Below are positions 1 through 7,220 of a DNA stretch of 9,041 nucleotides, piece after piece; position 1 is the stretch's first letter; each line of letters starts with the position of its first letter. The notes under the pieces were generated by a model that did not search any database, was not told the DNA's origin, and saw only the letters and a program-made list of their open reading frames with translations. The translations under genes were made by a program, and so were the position numbers. Source of the stretch: a bacterium (lineage in GTDB: Bacteria > Armatimonadota > Fimbriimonadia > Fimbriimonadales > JBAXQP01); contig JBAXQP010000094.1 in the NCBI GenBank assembly GCA_037131655.1, forward strand, positions 1 to 9,041, written 5' to 3'.

Positions 1-1
1 G

Positions 2-1087
2 ATGTACCTTGGACCGAAGGCACAGCTATATGCGAACGAGGTTGCCAATAATCCGTTAGCCCAGGTTTTCTTCGATTATCCTGCCGATAATGGTTGCGGT
101 TTCCCTGACATAGAGGATGTTTGGGATGGGCCGACACCTTGGGCAGGGCATGTTAAGAAGTTGAGCTATGACAATCTCACATCGCGCATGGAGCCGGAAG
201 ACCATATGGATTCGTTCATCGCCCGAGAGTCTATCAAGTTCTTGAAGCAATATAAAGATCAGCCGTTTTTCCTGTTGACGAGCTTTATGAAACCACATAC
301 TCCTTTCTGGCCGCCGAAAGGGTGGGCGGAACTCTATCCGCCGCAAGATTTGGAACTGCCGGAATGGGGTGACCTCTCCGGTTATCCTCCGCATATTTCA
401 TACAGAATGCCACTAACCCGTGATCGCAAGAAACGCCTCAAGGCCCATAGCGCAGGTTATAGGGGTAATCTCGCATTCGTGGATTCCTGCATCGGCCAGG
501 TTTATCATGCGCTGGAAGAATTGGGGCTATTGGATAACACAATCGTGGTTTATACCTCCGACCATGGCGAGATGGACGGTGATCATGGCATGTTCCAGAA
601 GTTCTGCCTTTTCGAACCTTCTATAAAGGTCCCGCTTATCATTAGCTATCCGAAGTCCTTGCCGGTCAATAAGGTCAGTGAGGCGCTAATCGAACAAATC
701 GGCCTCTACCCAACCCTTTGCGATTTAGTCGGCATCGAGCAGCCCAAGTCCGTCACCAACTACCCCGTTCCTAACGCTCCCGAGAAAATGGACGGTATCA
801 GCTTCGCCAACCTAATCCAAGACCCCACCAAAGAAGGCCCTTCTGAAGTCTATGCCGAATACGCGCTAAGGTCCAATCTGAACATGTACATGATCCGCGC
901 CAAGCGCTACAAATACGTCCACAACCACACCTCCACCCACGAACTCTACGACATCCAAGAAGACCCCAATGAGAACCACAACTTGATAAATGAGATGGGA
1001 TTGCAGGGCATAGTACGCGAGTTGAGGGACAAGCTGTACAAGTGGTACGACCCCGAGCAGAATCCATTTAGGGGGACGGAGAGGTAA
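2..1087 (+). CDS. Sulfatase (arylsulfatase/choline-sulfatase-like), 5' end missing
   Basis: This is the C-terminal part of a sulfatase of the alkaline phosphatase superfamily. Such enzymes hydrolyse sulfate esters, often on polysaccharides. The visible frame is 361 residues and is already open at the left edge, so the ATG at position 2 is very probably an internal methionine. The N-terminal C/S-x-P-x-R site, whose Cys or Ser becomes formylglycine, must lie before the window. Numbering from position 2, the typical second metal-site motif T-S-D187-H188-G-E is present, followed by S-I-K209-V-P, the conserved lysine region. The FFLLTSFMKPHTPFWPP stretch and the C-terminal L-Y-D-I-x-x-D-P-N-E-x-x-N-L signature are also typical. 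The substrate cannot be told from this part. No terminator follows the TAA; the next promoter begins 8 bases later, so read-through into the toxin-antitoxin cassette is possible. Family assignment is firm; the subfamily is open. Confidence 0.93.
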   Translation: MYLGPKAQLYANEVANNPLAQVFFDYPADNGCGFPDIEDVWDGPTPWAGHVKKLSYDNLTSRMEPEDHMDSFIARESIKFLKQYKDQPFFLLTSFMKPHTPFWPPKGWAELYPPQDLELPEWGDLSGYPPHISYRMPLTRDRKKRLKAHSAGYRGNLAFVDSCIGQVYHALEELGLLDNTIVVYTSDHGEMDGDHGMFQKFCLFEPSIKVPLIISYPKSLPVNKVSEALIEQIGLYPTLCDLVGIEQPKSVTNYPVPNAPEKMDGISFANLIQDPTKEGPSEVYAEYALRSNLNMYMIRAKRYKYVHNHTSTHELYDIQEDPNENHNLINEMGLQGIVRELRDKLYKWYDPEQNPFRGTER

Positions 1088-1095
1088 GGTTCCAT

Positions 1096-1124
1096 TTGAC
1101 AAATGTCCTACTGTGTGGGATAAT
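1096..1124 (+). promoter_or_regulatory. Sigma-70-type promoter of the toxin-antitoxin cassette
   Basis: A perfect -35 box TTGACA (1096-1101) is separated by exactly 17 bases from a -10 box GATAAT (1119-1124), with an extended -10 TG at 1116-1117. Transcription should start near 1131, about 15 bases before the toxin ATG at 1146. The -35 box lies 8 bases after the sulfatase stop, so the cassette can be transcribed independently of the sulfatase. This is read from the sequence; activity is inferred. Confidence 0.75.
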
Positions 1125-1127
1125 GAA

Positions 1128-1146
1128 TAATAATAAAGGATTATTA
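1128..1146 (+). promoter_or_regulatory. 7-bp inverted repeat enclosing the toxin ribosome binding site
   Basis: TAATAAT (1128-1134) and ATTATTA (1140-1146) are perfect inverted arms around the loop AAAGG (1135-1139). The loop plus the following A contains the Shine-Dalgarno AAGGA, and the right arm runs into the A of the ATG at 1146. In DNA this could be an operator for the HigA-like antitoxin, which autoregulates such operons. In RNA it would be a weak, A/U-only hairpin over the start site. Both roles are inferred; AT-rich sequence gives such repeats by chance fairly often. Confidence 0.35.
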
Positions 1147-1505
1147 TGCGTTTCGAACAGACAAGCGTATTTGCTGTCAGTCGACCTAAATATTTCACGG
1201 AAGATACATTTAATAATCTGAAGGAATATTTGTAGTCCAATCCGAAGTGTGGGAAAGTAATGCCCGGATGTCATGGGTTGCGAAAGTTGCGGCTAGCGGA
1301 CTCTAATCGGGGAAAAGGCAAGAGGGGTGGCATCAGGCTGATTTATTTATATCTTCAGGAGGTCGATCCTCATATCATTGTCTTTTTTATGGTTTACGAC
1401 AAGGACGAACGCAAGGATATTAATTTGAAGGAACAAAAGAATCTGTCAAGATTAGTAGATAAAGTAAAGGTCGAAGTGATAATGAGCGCGAAGGGAAGTC
1501 GGTGA
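1146..1505 (+). pseudogene. HigB/RelE-family toxin (mRNA interferase) interrupted by an in-frame TAG
   Basis: The frame starts at ATG 1146, 5 bases after the Shine-Dalgarno AAGGA, and would encode 119 residues, close to the usual 105-120 of HigB2-type toxins. It reads through 29 codons, meets TAG at 1233-1235, then continues in the same frame to TGA at 1503-1505. The part after the stop carries the family hallmarks: S-N-P-K-C-G-K-V, a G-L-R-K-L-R strand, G-K-G-K-R-G-G-I-R-L-I-Y, and V-Y-D-K-D-E-R-K-D-I. Family toxins are ribosome-dependent endoribonucleases. The stop sits where family members read xxNPxxG, so a CAG-to-TAG change is the simplest explanation. Neighbouring genes end in TAG, so TAG is not obviously a sense codon here. 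An 81-codon piece from the internal ATG 1260 could still be made by reinitiation; it lacks the N-terminal helices but keeps the basic catalytic region. The partner antitoxin follows 6 bases later. Confidence 0.8.
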
Positions 1506-1511
1506 TATAAA

Positions 1512-1931
1512 ATGATTGATGAGAAGCCGAGCATCTATGAAGACCTAAAACAAGGCCTTGAGGAAGTAATAGAATGGGCGCGCAGTGGAATGGAAGGCCG
1601 GCTGGAGGAATTGCGTATCCTAGCGCCTGAATATACGGCTGAGGACGTGAAGCGCATTCGCGAACAGCGGAACATGAGTCAAGGCAAGTTCGCTTTCCTG
1701 ATGAACGTCTCAATGAAGACCGTCCAAAGCTGGGAGCAGGGAAAGCGCAAGCCAAGCCATTCATCAGCGCGTCTGCTACAGATTATCGAAACGCCTGATG
1801 CGCTACCCGAAATGATCGCAAGCGTTCAATCTGTTAAGCACATAAAGCGGGACGGTATCCTTACAGCTAGTCAGGTTTCTGAGACGTCTGGTAGCTACAG
1901 CGTTGGTAAGCCTTCTGAGAAAAAGAAATAG
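1512..1931 (+). CDS. HigA-like XRE-family antitoxin
   Basis: This 139-residue protein is the antitoxin partner of the preceding HigB-like frame. It should bind and neutralise the toxin and repress the shared promoter. An N-terminal helical segment (about residues 6-35) is followed by a helix-turn-helix of the Cro/C1 type. The helix-turn-helix runs from A-E-D-V-K-R-I-R (residues 43-50) through M-S-Q-G-K-F-A and V-S-M-K-T-V-Q-S-W-E-Q-G-K-R-K-P (66-81) to a LLQII helix near residue 92. These are the standard HigA features. The toxin-then-antitoxin order with a 6-base gap is also typical of higBA. The last 35 residues or so are Ser/Lys-rich and end in KKK, making the protein longer than the common ~100 residues. 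The start follows a purine run AAGGGAAG at 1491-1498, somewhat far from the ATG at 13 bases. No frame damage is seen. Confidence 0.85.
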   Translation: MIDEKPSIYEDLKQGLEEVIEWARSGMEGRLEELRILAPEYTAEDVKRIREQRNMSQGKFAFLMNVSMKTVQSWEQGKRKPSHSSARLLQIIETPDALPEMIASVQSVKHIKRDGILTASQVSETSGSYSVGKPSEKKK

Positions 1932-1944
1932 CTCCCCTGAATTC

Positions 1945-1973
1945 TTGACCCAAAGCGGGTGATATGTTACACT
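1945..1973 (+). promoter_or_regulatory. Sigma-70-type promoter of the hypothetical gene at 2018
   Basis: TTGACC (1945-1950) is separated by 17 bases from TACACT (1968-1973), with an extended -10 TG at 1965-1966. The predicted start near 1980 gives a leader of about 38 bases. The gene behind it therefore appears to be transcribed separately from the toxin-antitoxin cassette. Confidence 0.6.
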
Positions 1974-2017
1974 GTTGTCGGACGAAAGGCACCCACAAGG
2001 AAAGGGGAGGAGATTAG

Positions 2018-2728
2018 ATGAAACTGTTAATGACGATCACGATCTTCGTAGGTACTGTGGCTGTAATTGGGCTTATCGCAGGAATCACTAGGTTGACGCC
2101 AAATGTGGCAAAGGAAGATGACGCAACCGTACAACAGGCGGGTTATCAGTTGGAGTCGACACGGAAAGTATCCGTCAGCATGAACCGTCTAGACATTCCA
2201 CAGCCGAATGGGCTAGCTAAGGAGGTTCCGGTCACTATTGAGGTTAGTGCATATCGGCTCAAGCTTAGGTCGCCCTACGACGCAATGCCAAGATATCCGG
2301 TCCATTGCGCTACAGTCCGCTCCATGGACGATTCCTTCGCCTTTTCGCATTCCGTTTGTTCCTCAACCCCTTTTGCCGAGATGCAACTTCTGAAAGGAGA
2401 TTACGACAAACCGTACCTTGCGTGGGTTGAGTTCAGTCTCCTCTACCTTGTCGATATCTCGTCTGCGAATGATAGAGGGGGCCTGCTGAAGGAATGGTTG
2501 GCGGCGAAGGGGGAAATTCATCCAGCGTATGTGCGAGTGCACCTTGGGGCATTAGTACCCGCAATCGACTCCTGGGGTCAGCACGGAGAGCATCTAATCG
2601 TTAAGGTTCATTCCATTGCACGGGATACAGCAGGCAACCTCACTGTCCAAGTGAGTGGGACAAAGCAGGATAAGCTCTATACGCTGTCTCAAGATAAGAC
2701 CGCACAGTTTGGCTGGAGAGTCAAATAG
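2018..2728 (+). CDS. Membrane-anchored or secreted protein of unknown function
   Basis: I do not recognise this 236-residue protein. The start is well supported: GGGGAGGAG at 2004-2012 lies 5 bases before the ATG, behind its own promoter. Residues 1-25 (M-K-L-L-M-T-I-T-I-F then a Val/Ile/Gly/Ala-rich run) form a single hydrophobic segment after one lysine, fitting a signal anchor or uncleaved signal peptide. There is no lipobox cysteine. The rest is polar and mostly beta-like, with short strands such as V-P-V-T-I-E-V-S-A-Y and L-T-V-Q-V-S-G. Only two cysteines are present, C97 and C114, close enough to form a disulfide outside the cytoplasm. No catalytic motif is evident. It sits alone between the toxin-antitoxin cassette and a terminator. 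Codon structure and the strong ribosome binding site make it a real gene; any function would be a guess. Confidence 0.75.
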   Translation: MKLLMTITIFVGTVAVIGLIAGITRLTPNVAKEDDATVQQAGYQLESTRKVSVSMNRLDIPQPNGLAKEVPVTIEVSAYRLKLRSPYDAMPRYPVHCATVRSMDDSFAFSHSVCSSTPFAEMQLLKGDYDKPYLAWVEFSLLYLVDISSANDRGGLLKEWLAAKGEIHPAYVRVHLGALVPAIDSWGQHGEHLIVKVHSIARDTAGNLTVQVSGTKQDKLYTLSQDKTAQFGWRVK

Positions 2729-2975
2729 CTGATGGAACGGGAGCTAGACCCTAATGCGTATACGGTCTGTAACTGCCCATTCGAGTTATCATTTTTGTAA
2801 ATTTATGGGCAATTTCTAGATACCGCTTCATCTGACTCTGACTAGCGAATGTAGCGGGAGAAGATAACGCGTCTTCTAGTTGAGAGTAAGGCATGTAGCA
2901 GTTCTTATGCATGGGTGTCTGAAGGATAGAACGATTGTGGCGGGTGCGGTGAACGGGTTTTAAGGTTATAAAAAT
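2729..2975. other. Intergenic stretch with several inverted repeats, no convincing gene
   Basis: No supported protein gene is seen between the hypothetical gene and the terminator. The stretch contains TGCCCAT/ATGGGCA (2774-2780 and 2805-2811), CCGCT/AGCGG (2823-2827 and 2853-2857) and AGAAGA/TCTTCT (2859-2864 and 2872-2877), plus a tandem TCTGAC TCTGAC at 2831-2842. A 53-codon minus-strand frame (2751-2912) lacks a ribosome binding site. A poor promoter-like pair, TTGTAA then GATACC with 18 bases between, lies near 2795-2824. The repeats could fold in RNA, but none is long enough to be convincing alone. Confidence 0.4.
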
Positions 2976-3001
2976 CAGGGCGCGGCGAGAGCCGCGCCCT
3001 G
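2976..3001. terminator. Strong bidirectional rho-independent terminator
   Basis: An 11-bp perfect GC-rich stem, CAGGGCGCGGC (2976-2986) and GCCGCGCCCTG (2991-3001), closes on the tetraloop GAGA. On the plus strand it is followed by TTTTAG. On the minus strand the bases after it read ATTTTTATAA. It therefore serves the plus-strand genes ending at 2728 and the minus-strand aldo/keto reductase whose stop is at 3031. Confidence 0.93.
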
Positions 3002-3030
3002 TTTTAGTACTTATCTAATCCAACCAAACC

Positions 3031-4077
3031 CTACTTCGTTCGGTCGTTTTTGGGGTTTTCGTAGTAGTCGAAGCTTGTGCCTAAGGCATTAAGTAGCTCG
3101 TCTGTGGCTTTGCTTAGTTCGGCGATTACTTCTGCGGGTAATGGCTCGTTGGCGGCTTTTGCGTTGGCTTCAAGCTCTTTGACGTTTCTTGAGCCTGCCA
3201 GGGAGCAGGTTAGGCCGTTGCCGGCGATGGCCCACTTGAGAGAAATCTCGGGGGTGGTCATGCCGTATTTCTTGGTGATAGCTCTCACAGCGTTAATCGC
3301 AGCGTCGGTTTCGACTTCAGCGCCAGGGAGGCCGTGGCGGCAATGCTCGGGAGTTCGGGCGACGTCGAAGTGTCGAGTTCTTCGCTGCCACAGCGGGACG
3401 TCATCGAGCGTTGGGTAGATGTCAGCCAATAGGCCTTGCATGAGCGCCATGTAGCCGAGAACTCCGATGCCTTTGTTTCGGCAGTAGGGAAGTATCTCAA
3501 GCTCAATGGCTCTTGTCAGAAGGCTGTAGGGCAATTCGTTGATAACGATGTTCGCGCCGGTCGCCAGGGCTTCATCCATCTTTTCGGGGCCAAAGTTGCT
3601 CACGCCGATATTGCGGATCTTGCCTTTTTCCTGCATCTTGCGTAGTGTATCAAAAGCCACCTGAACGGATGGCGTGGGGATTGTCCCTGTTGAGAAATGC
3701 TTGATTGAATGCGCGGTGATCGGCCAGTGGACCATATAGAGGTCAACATAGTCGAGTTGCAGGCGTTTTAGGCTGGCATCCAAGTGAACTTCGACGTTCT
3801 CAGACTGAACGTTGGATGGGCTGATCTTGGTGCCGACAAATACCTTATCGCGCGGGATGCCCTTGAGTGCCAGACCGAGCGAAGATTCGCTGGTACCTTT
3901 GTTATAGGCTTCCGCAGTGTCAAAAAAGTTAATCCCGAGGTCGACTGCGCGATGCACGACTTCGTCAACGTCTTTCTGGTTCTGGTCTCCCCAATATTCC
4001 CCGCCGCCGAAGGCCCAACAGCCTACGCCAAGGCAGGATAGCATCATATCGGAGTTACCGCATTTTCGTTTTTCCAT
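3031..4077 (-). CDS. Aldo/keto reductase
   Basis: This 348-residue cytosolic enzyme belongs to the NAD(P)H-dependent aldo/keto reductase superfamily, which reduces carbonyl groups of aldehydes, ketones or sugars on a TIM barrel. The full catalytic tetrad is visible: D53 in F-F-D-T-A-E-A-Y, Y58, K84 in V-G-T-K and H117 in Y-M-V-H-W-P. Also seen are the R-N-I-G-V-S-N-F strand and the cofactor-phosphate region near G295-S-R-N-V-K-E-L. I place the start at ATG 4077. The sequence from there (M-E-K-R-K-C-G-N-S-D) matches the usual family start, and AAGAAGAGG lies just upstream at 4081-4089. The frame stays open to an ATG at 4182, but those 35 extra residues look unlike any family member. It lies downstream of glnE on the same strand with a 161-base gap, so it is probably transcribed separately. 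It ends at the terminator at 2976-3001. The substrate is unknown. Confidence 0.92.
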   Translation of the reverse strand: MEKRKCGNSDMMLSCLGVGCWAFGGGEYWGDQNQKDVDEVVHRAVDLGINFFDTAEAYNKGTSESSLGLALKGIPRDKVFVGTKISPSNVQSENVEVHLDASLKRLQLDYVDLYMVHWPITAHSIKHFSTGTIPTPSVQVAFDTLRKMQEKGKIRNIGVSNFGPEKMDEALATGANIVINELPYSLLTRAIELEILPYCRNKGIGVLGYMALMQGLLADIYPTLDDVPLWQRRTRHFDVARTPEHCRHGLPGAEVETDAAINAVRAITKKYGMTTPEISLKWAIAGNGLTCSLAGSRNVKELEANAKAANEPLPAEVIAELSKATDELLNALGTSFDYYENPKNDRTK

Positions 4078-4238
4078 ATGCCTCTTCTTGTTTTCTGCAA
4101 CGATAATTGCGAATTCGTAATAACCCGTTTGGGTTTTATAAGTATGAACGACTGGACTCGCGTTGGGCAAGCAGATAAACACAAACCCTGTAACGAAATT
4201 ATCGCATAAGGGTTATACAGGAGTTTGGCTAGCTATAA
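4078..4238 (-). other. Gap between glnE and the aldo/keto reductase
   Basis: The minus-strand leader of the aldo/keto reductase contains a small inverted repeat AACCC/GGGTT (4122-4126 and 4131-4135). It also has an imperfect stem, CTGTA at 4189-4193 with TACAG at 4216-4220, shortly after the glnE stop. The latter might be a weak end for glnE transcripts, but no clean T-run follows. A poor promoter candidate for the reductase (TTGCCC, 18 bases, CATACT on the minus strand) is the best I can see, and I do not rely on it. Confidence 0.3.
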
Positions 4239-7220
4239 TCAGCTCCAGAACAAGCGTTTGACGACTTGGGAGACTTCATCGAGGCGGGTGTGGTGATTAT
4301 GGAGGAACCGATTGGTGTCATGAGTGCCAATCCCCCTGGCCAATATCGTCAATCGGGGGCCTTCTGTAGGCAGGAGGTCGGTTGGAAGCCCTGAGAGTAG
4401 ATACATTCGGTTGCGAAGGCTGTAGAGGTAACGATAGGCATTATAAAGCACAAGGAAATCGGGTCGTTCGATATGAGCGCTAGTTAGGAGTGCATGAAGA
4501 GCTTGAAGCGTATTGGGTTGTCTGACATCCGGTTTTTCAAAGCCGCTGCGCATTTGAAGGAGTTGTACAGTGAATTCGATATCGGTTAGCCCTCCACGCC
4601 CTAGCTTAATGTCGATTTCACGATGATCCGGGTTGAGCCGTTCATTCTCTAGACGCGATTTCATGTGACGGATTTCAGAGGTTTCTTCTTTAGTTAGAGA
4701 ATGAGCGTAAGTTACTTCGTTTACCAACCCAAGCATTTCCTTCCCCAAAATCTGATTGCCTGCCACAAAGCTGGTTTTGATTAACGCCTGCTTCTCCCAT
4801 ACTTCGGCTTGGGTTTCATAGTACTCTTTGAATGAATCAATAGGGCGTGTCAGTGAGCCGAAGCGTCCTTCAGGCCTAAGGCGGGGATCGATGTTGGAGG
4901 GCACTCCTCTTGTCTTTAACTCGGCACAGAGTGCAAGGAAGCCTTCGACCAATCGGTTCGCCTTCTTGGAATCGCCGCTATGAACAAAGATAAGGTCCCA
5001 ATCGGAGGAGTAATTTAGCTCTTTTCCGCCCAATTTACCCATTCCGATTAGCGCCATCTCCTCGGCGGCATCTGCCAACTCGGATTGCTGGGCGGCAGTA
5101 TTGAAGATGGCTTCGACCAGGCAGGCGCTTAGGTTGTAGAGGTCGGCAGCGGTGTCAACGGGTTCAGTTTCCCCCCAAACATCGCGCGCGCCAATTCGCA
5201 CGGTTTCCCTGCGGGAGAAGGCTTCGATGACTTTTAATCGCGCCTCGTGAGACTTTGCCGGTTTTAGCCGTTGAACCAATTGTTCAGTCATTAGTTCTCT
5301 CGGCTTTGCTCCTTGTTCGATAATCTCATCGCTAAAAAGCAAATCGAGCAGTTCTTGATGGCGGACAACTTGCTCCATTAAAGGAGGCGCATAGACCGCC
5401 AGTTCACCAAGTCGACGCATAACCTCGGGGCTGTCGTGGAAAGAAACATAAAGCTGTGACGCATTGGGGGCTGTTGCAGCAAGGCTGTCAATGGCTCCGA
5501 TAAAGGCATCTGGGGAAGGTGAACGTACTGCCAGTGATAATAAATCAGGTGCAATTTGCAAAAACGCGCGGCGGGTTTCGGGACTTGCTTGGCCGTGCTG
5601 GGAGCCGACTAATGGGAGCCGAAGAAGCTGTAGCGCCTTTTCAGGCTCCTCAAATCCCGATGCCTGAAGCTTTTTAATCCATTGGGACTTGGCTTTGGAG
5701 ACCTCGATTGCTTGAAGCAGATCACGCCAGCCTCCCCCGTCAGATTGCTTCTTGAAGTGCTCACCATAGAATAGGCGTTCGAAAACTTCACGTACCTTAC
5801 CGCGCTCGGCGTTTAGGTGGGCCATGAAAGGGTCTCGGCCTTCAAAACCAAGCCTTCGTGCCAGCCTATTCATCTCGGCTTCATCGGTTGGTAAATGGTG
5901 AGTTTGAAGCTCATTCAGGATTTGGATGCGATGTTCGACTGTGCGCAGGAAGCAATAGGCTTGCGCTAGTAGGGCGGCATCATCGGCGGGAAGGAATCCG
6001 GCATCCCGAAGATTGTCTAAAGCTTGAAGCGTGTTGCCGGTTCGAACTCGCGGAAGGCGTCCTCCATGGGCAAGCTGCATAAGTTGGGCGGTGAACTCGA
6101 TATCCCTTATACCGCCGTAACCGTTTTTAAGATTGGTCTCCCATTCACCGGCGACTTGTGACTGCTTTTCCATGCGCCTTTTGTTGCGCCGGACATCATC
6201 GATTGTTGTATCCAAGACGAAACGGCGATAGACGAGTGGTTGGACGAGACGCTCAAATGTCTCTCCGACAAGGGCATCACCAGCCATGAATCGAGATTTG
6301 ATGAGGGCTTGGAATTCCCAAGTCTCTGCCCAGCTTTCGTAATATTGGCGGCATCCTTCCAGAGAACGCACCATTGCGCCGAAGCGCCCTTCGGGCCTTA
6401 ATCGCATATCCACACGAAACACGATCCCGCGTGTCATTCGGTTAGAAAGCGCTTGGACGATGGCTTCTGCAAGTTTTGCAAGATATTGCGCTTCGGGGAT
6501 ATCGCCTTCGATTTTGGGGTTGTCTGAACAGACGAAAATAAGGTCAATATCCGAACTGTAATTCAGTTCATGCCCGCCGAGTTTGCCCATGCCAATAATC
6601 GCAATGCCGGGGTTGCCGCGCATATTGTATTTCGCCGATAGCTCCTCATGACAGACTTCATAGGCTGTTTGAACGCAGGCATCGGCGAAATCGGAAATAG
6701 CGCGCGCAACTTGCGGCAACTCCCATGTGTTGGTGATATCCATTGCCCCAATTCGAAGGATCTCGCGCTGTTTGAAATGGCGCAATCGGTCGAGTTTGAG
6801 TAGGAATGAGTGGCAAGGGGCGATTAGTGTGGCGATTTCGCGGTGCAATTCGGCAGCGGTTTTCGGTCTTTGCCGAAGCTGTTGGTCGCCTAAAATCTCG
6901 ACGATTTCAGGGTTTTGGATGAGGATCTCGGCAAAGAACTGGCTTGAAGCGCAGACTGCGAGCAGTATCTCTAATAGCGCTCGATGTTCTGATAGAAGTC
7001 GATAGTAAAGGGATCTTCCGGTTATGTTGGATGCCCATCGTTCGAAGTTATTAATCGCCATATCCGGTTCGGGGCTTTTCTTCAAAACATCTGTGAGAGC
7101 GGGCAAGAGCAGTTCAAACGATTCCACGCATGATGGCGCATCTTGAAGCGATTCAAATATTCGCCTTGCTCGTTCCGGTTCTATGAAAGTAATAGCTTTT
7201 ACCGCAGAAACAATTTCCAT
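4239..7220 (-). CDS. glnE: Glutamine synthetase adenylyltransferase/adenylyl-removing enzyme
   Basis: GlnE transfers AMP from ATP to a tyrosine of glutamine synthetase, switching it off when nitrogen is plentiful, and removes it by phosphorolysis when nitrogen is scarce. PII and glutamine set the direction. The protein is 993 residues, near the 946 of E. coli, and has both halves. The N-terminal adenylyl-removing half has G-M-G-K-L-G-G-H-E-L-N-Y-S-S-D-I-D with metal ligands D224 and D226, then R-L-R-P-E-G-R-F-G and G-Y-G-G-I-R-D-I-E-F. The C-terminal adenylylating half repeats this as G-K-L-G-G-K-E-L-N-Y-S-S-D-W-D (D740, D742), R-L-R-P-E-G-R-F-G and G-R-G-G-L-T-D-I-E-F. No key residue is missing. 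The start is uncertain: ATG 7220 and an in-frame TTG at 7259 (1006 residues) both lack a clear ribosome binding site, and I prefer the ATG. No glnA or glnB is nearby. No confident promoter was found. Confidence 0.96.
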   Translation of the reverse strand: MEIVSAVKAITFIEPERARRIFESLQDAPSCVESFELLLPALTDVLKKSPEPDMAINNFERWASNITGRSLYYRLLSEHRALLEILLAVCASSQFFAEILIQNPEIVEILGDQQLRQRPKTAAELHREIATLIAPCHSFLLKLDRLRHFKQREILRIGAMDITNTWELPQVARAISDFADACVQTAYEVCHEELSAKYNMRGNPGIAIIGMGKLGGHELNYSSDIDLIFVCSDNPKIEGDIPEAQYLAKLAEAIVQALSNRMTRGIVFRVDMRLRPEGRFGAMVRSLEGCRQYYESWAETWEFQALIKSRFMAGDALVGETFERLVQPLVYRRFVLDTTIDDVRRNKRRMEKQSQVAGEWETNLKNGYGGIRDIEFTAQLMQLAHGGRLPRVRTGNTLQALDNLRDAGFLPADDAALLAQAYCFLRTVEHRIQILNELQTHHLPTDEAEMNRLARRLGFEGRDPFMAHLNAERGKVREVFERLFYGEHFKKQSDGGGWRDLLQAIEVSKAKSQWIKKLQASGFEEPEKALQLLRLPLVGSQHGQASPETRRAFLQIAPDLLSLAVRSPSPDAFIGAIDSLAATAPNASQLYVSFHDSPEVMRRLGELAVYAPPLMEQVVRHQELLDLLFSDEIIEQGAKPRELMTEQLVQRLKPAKSHEARLKVIEAFSRRETVRIGARDVWGETEPVDTAADLYNLSACLVEAIFNTAAQQSELADAAEEMALIGMGKLGGKELNYSSDWDLIFVHSGDSKKANRLVEGFLALCAELKTRGVPSNIDPRLRPEGRFGSLTRPIDSFKEYYETQAEVWEKQALIKTSFVAGNQILGKEMLGLVNEVTYAHSLTKEETSEIRHMKSRLENERLNPDHREIDIKLGRGGLTDIEFTVQLLQMRSGFEKPDVRQPNTLQALHALLTSAHIERPDFLVLYNAYRYLYSLRNRMYLLSGLPTDLLPTEGPRLTILARGIGTHDTNRFLHNHHTRLDEVSQVVKRLFWS

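Noticed and set aside
1233..1235. TAG read as a sense codon (recoded genome or selenocysteine-like insertion)
   Set aside because: The antitoxin, the hypothetical protein and the aldo/keto reductase all end in TAG at sensible family lengths, so TAG works as a stop here. No dedicated recoding element was recognised.
2751..2912. 53-residue minus-strand frame in the intergenic region
   Set aside because: It has no ribosome binding site, no recognisable family and a length expected by chance. Its lysine/arginine-rich end is not enough to call a gene.
4122..4135. AACCC/GGGTT repeat as a terminator
   Set aside because: The stem is only 5 bp. The T-rich side is on the plus strand, where no gene ends nearby.
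4078..4182. N-terminal extension of the aldo/keto reductase
   Set aside because: The 35 extra residues do not resemble the family or a signal peptide. ATG 4077 has a purine-rich site just upstream and gives the standard family start.
3077..7005. Plus-strand frames opposite the aldo/keto reductase and glnE
   Set aside because: They are short, overlap firmly assigned genes in other frames, and show no family motifs or ribosome binding sites.
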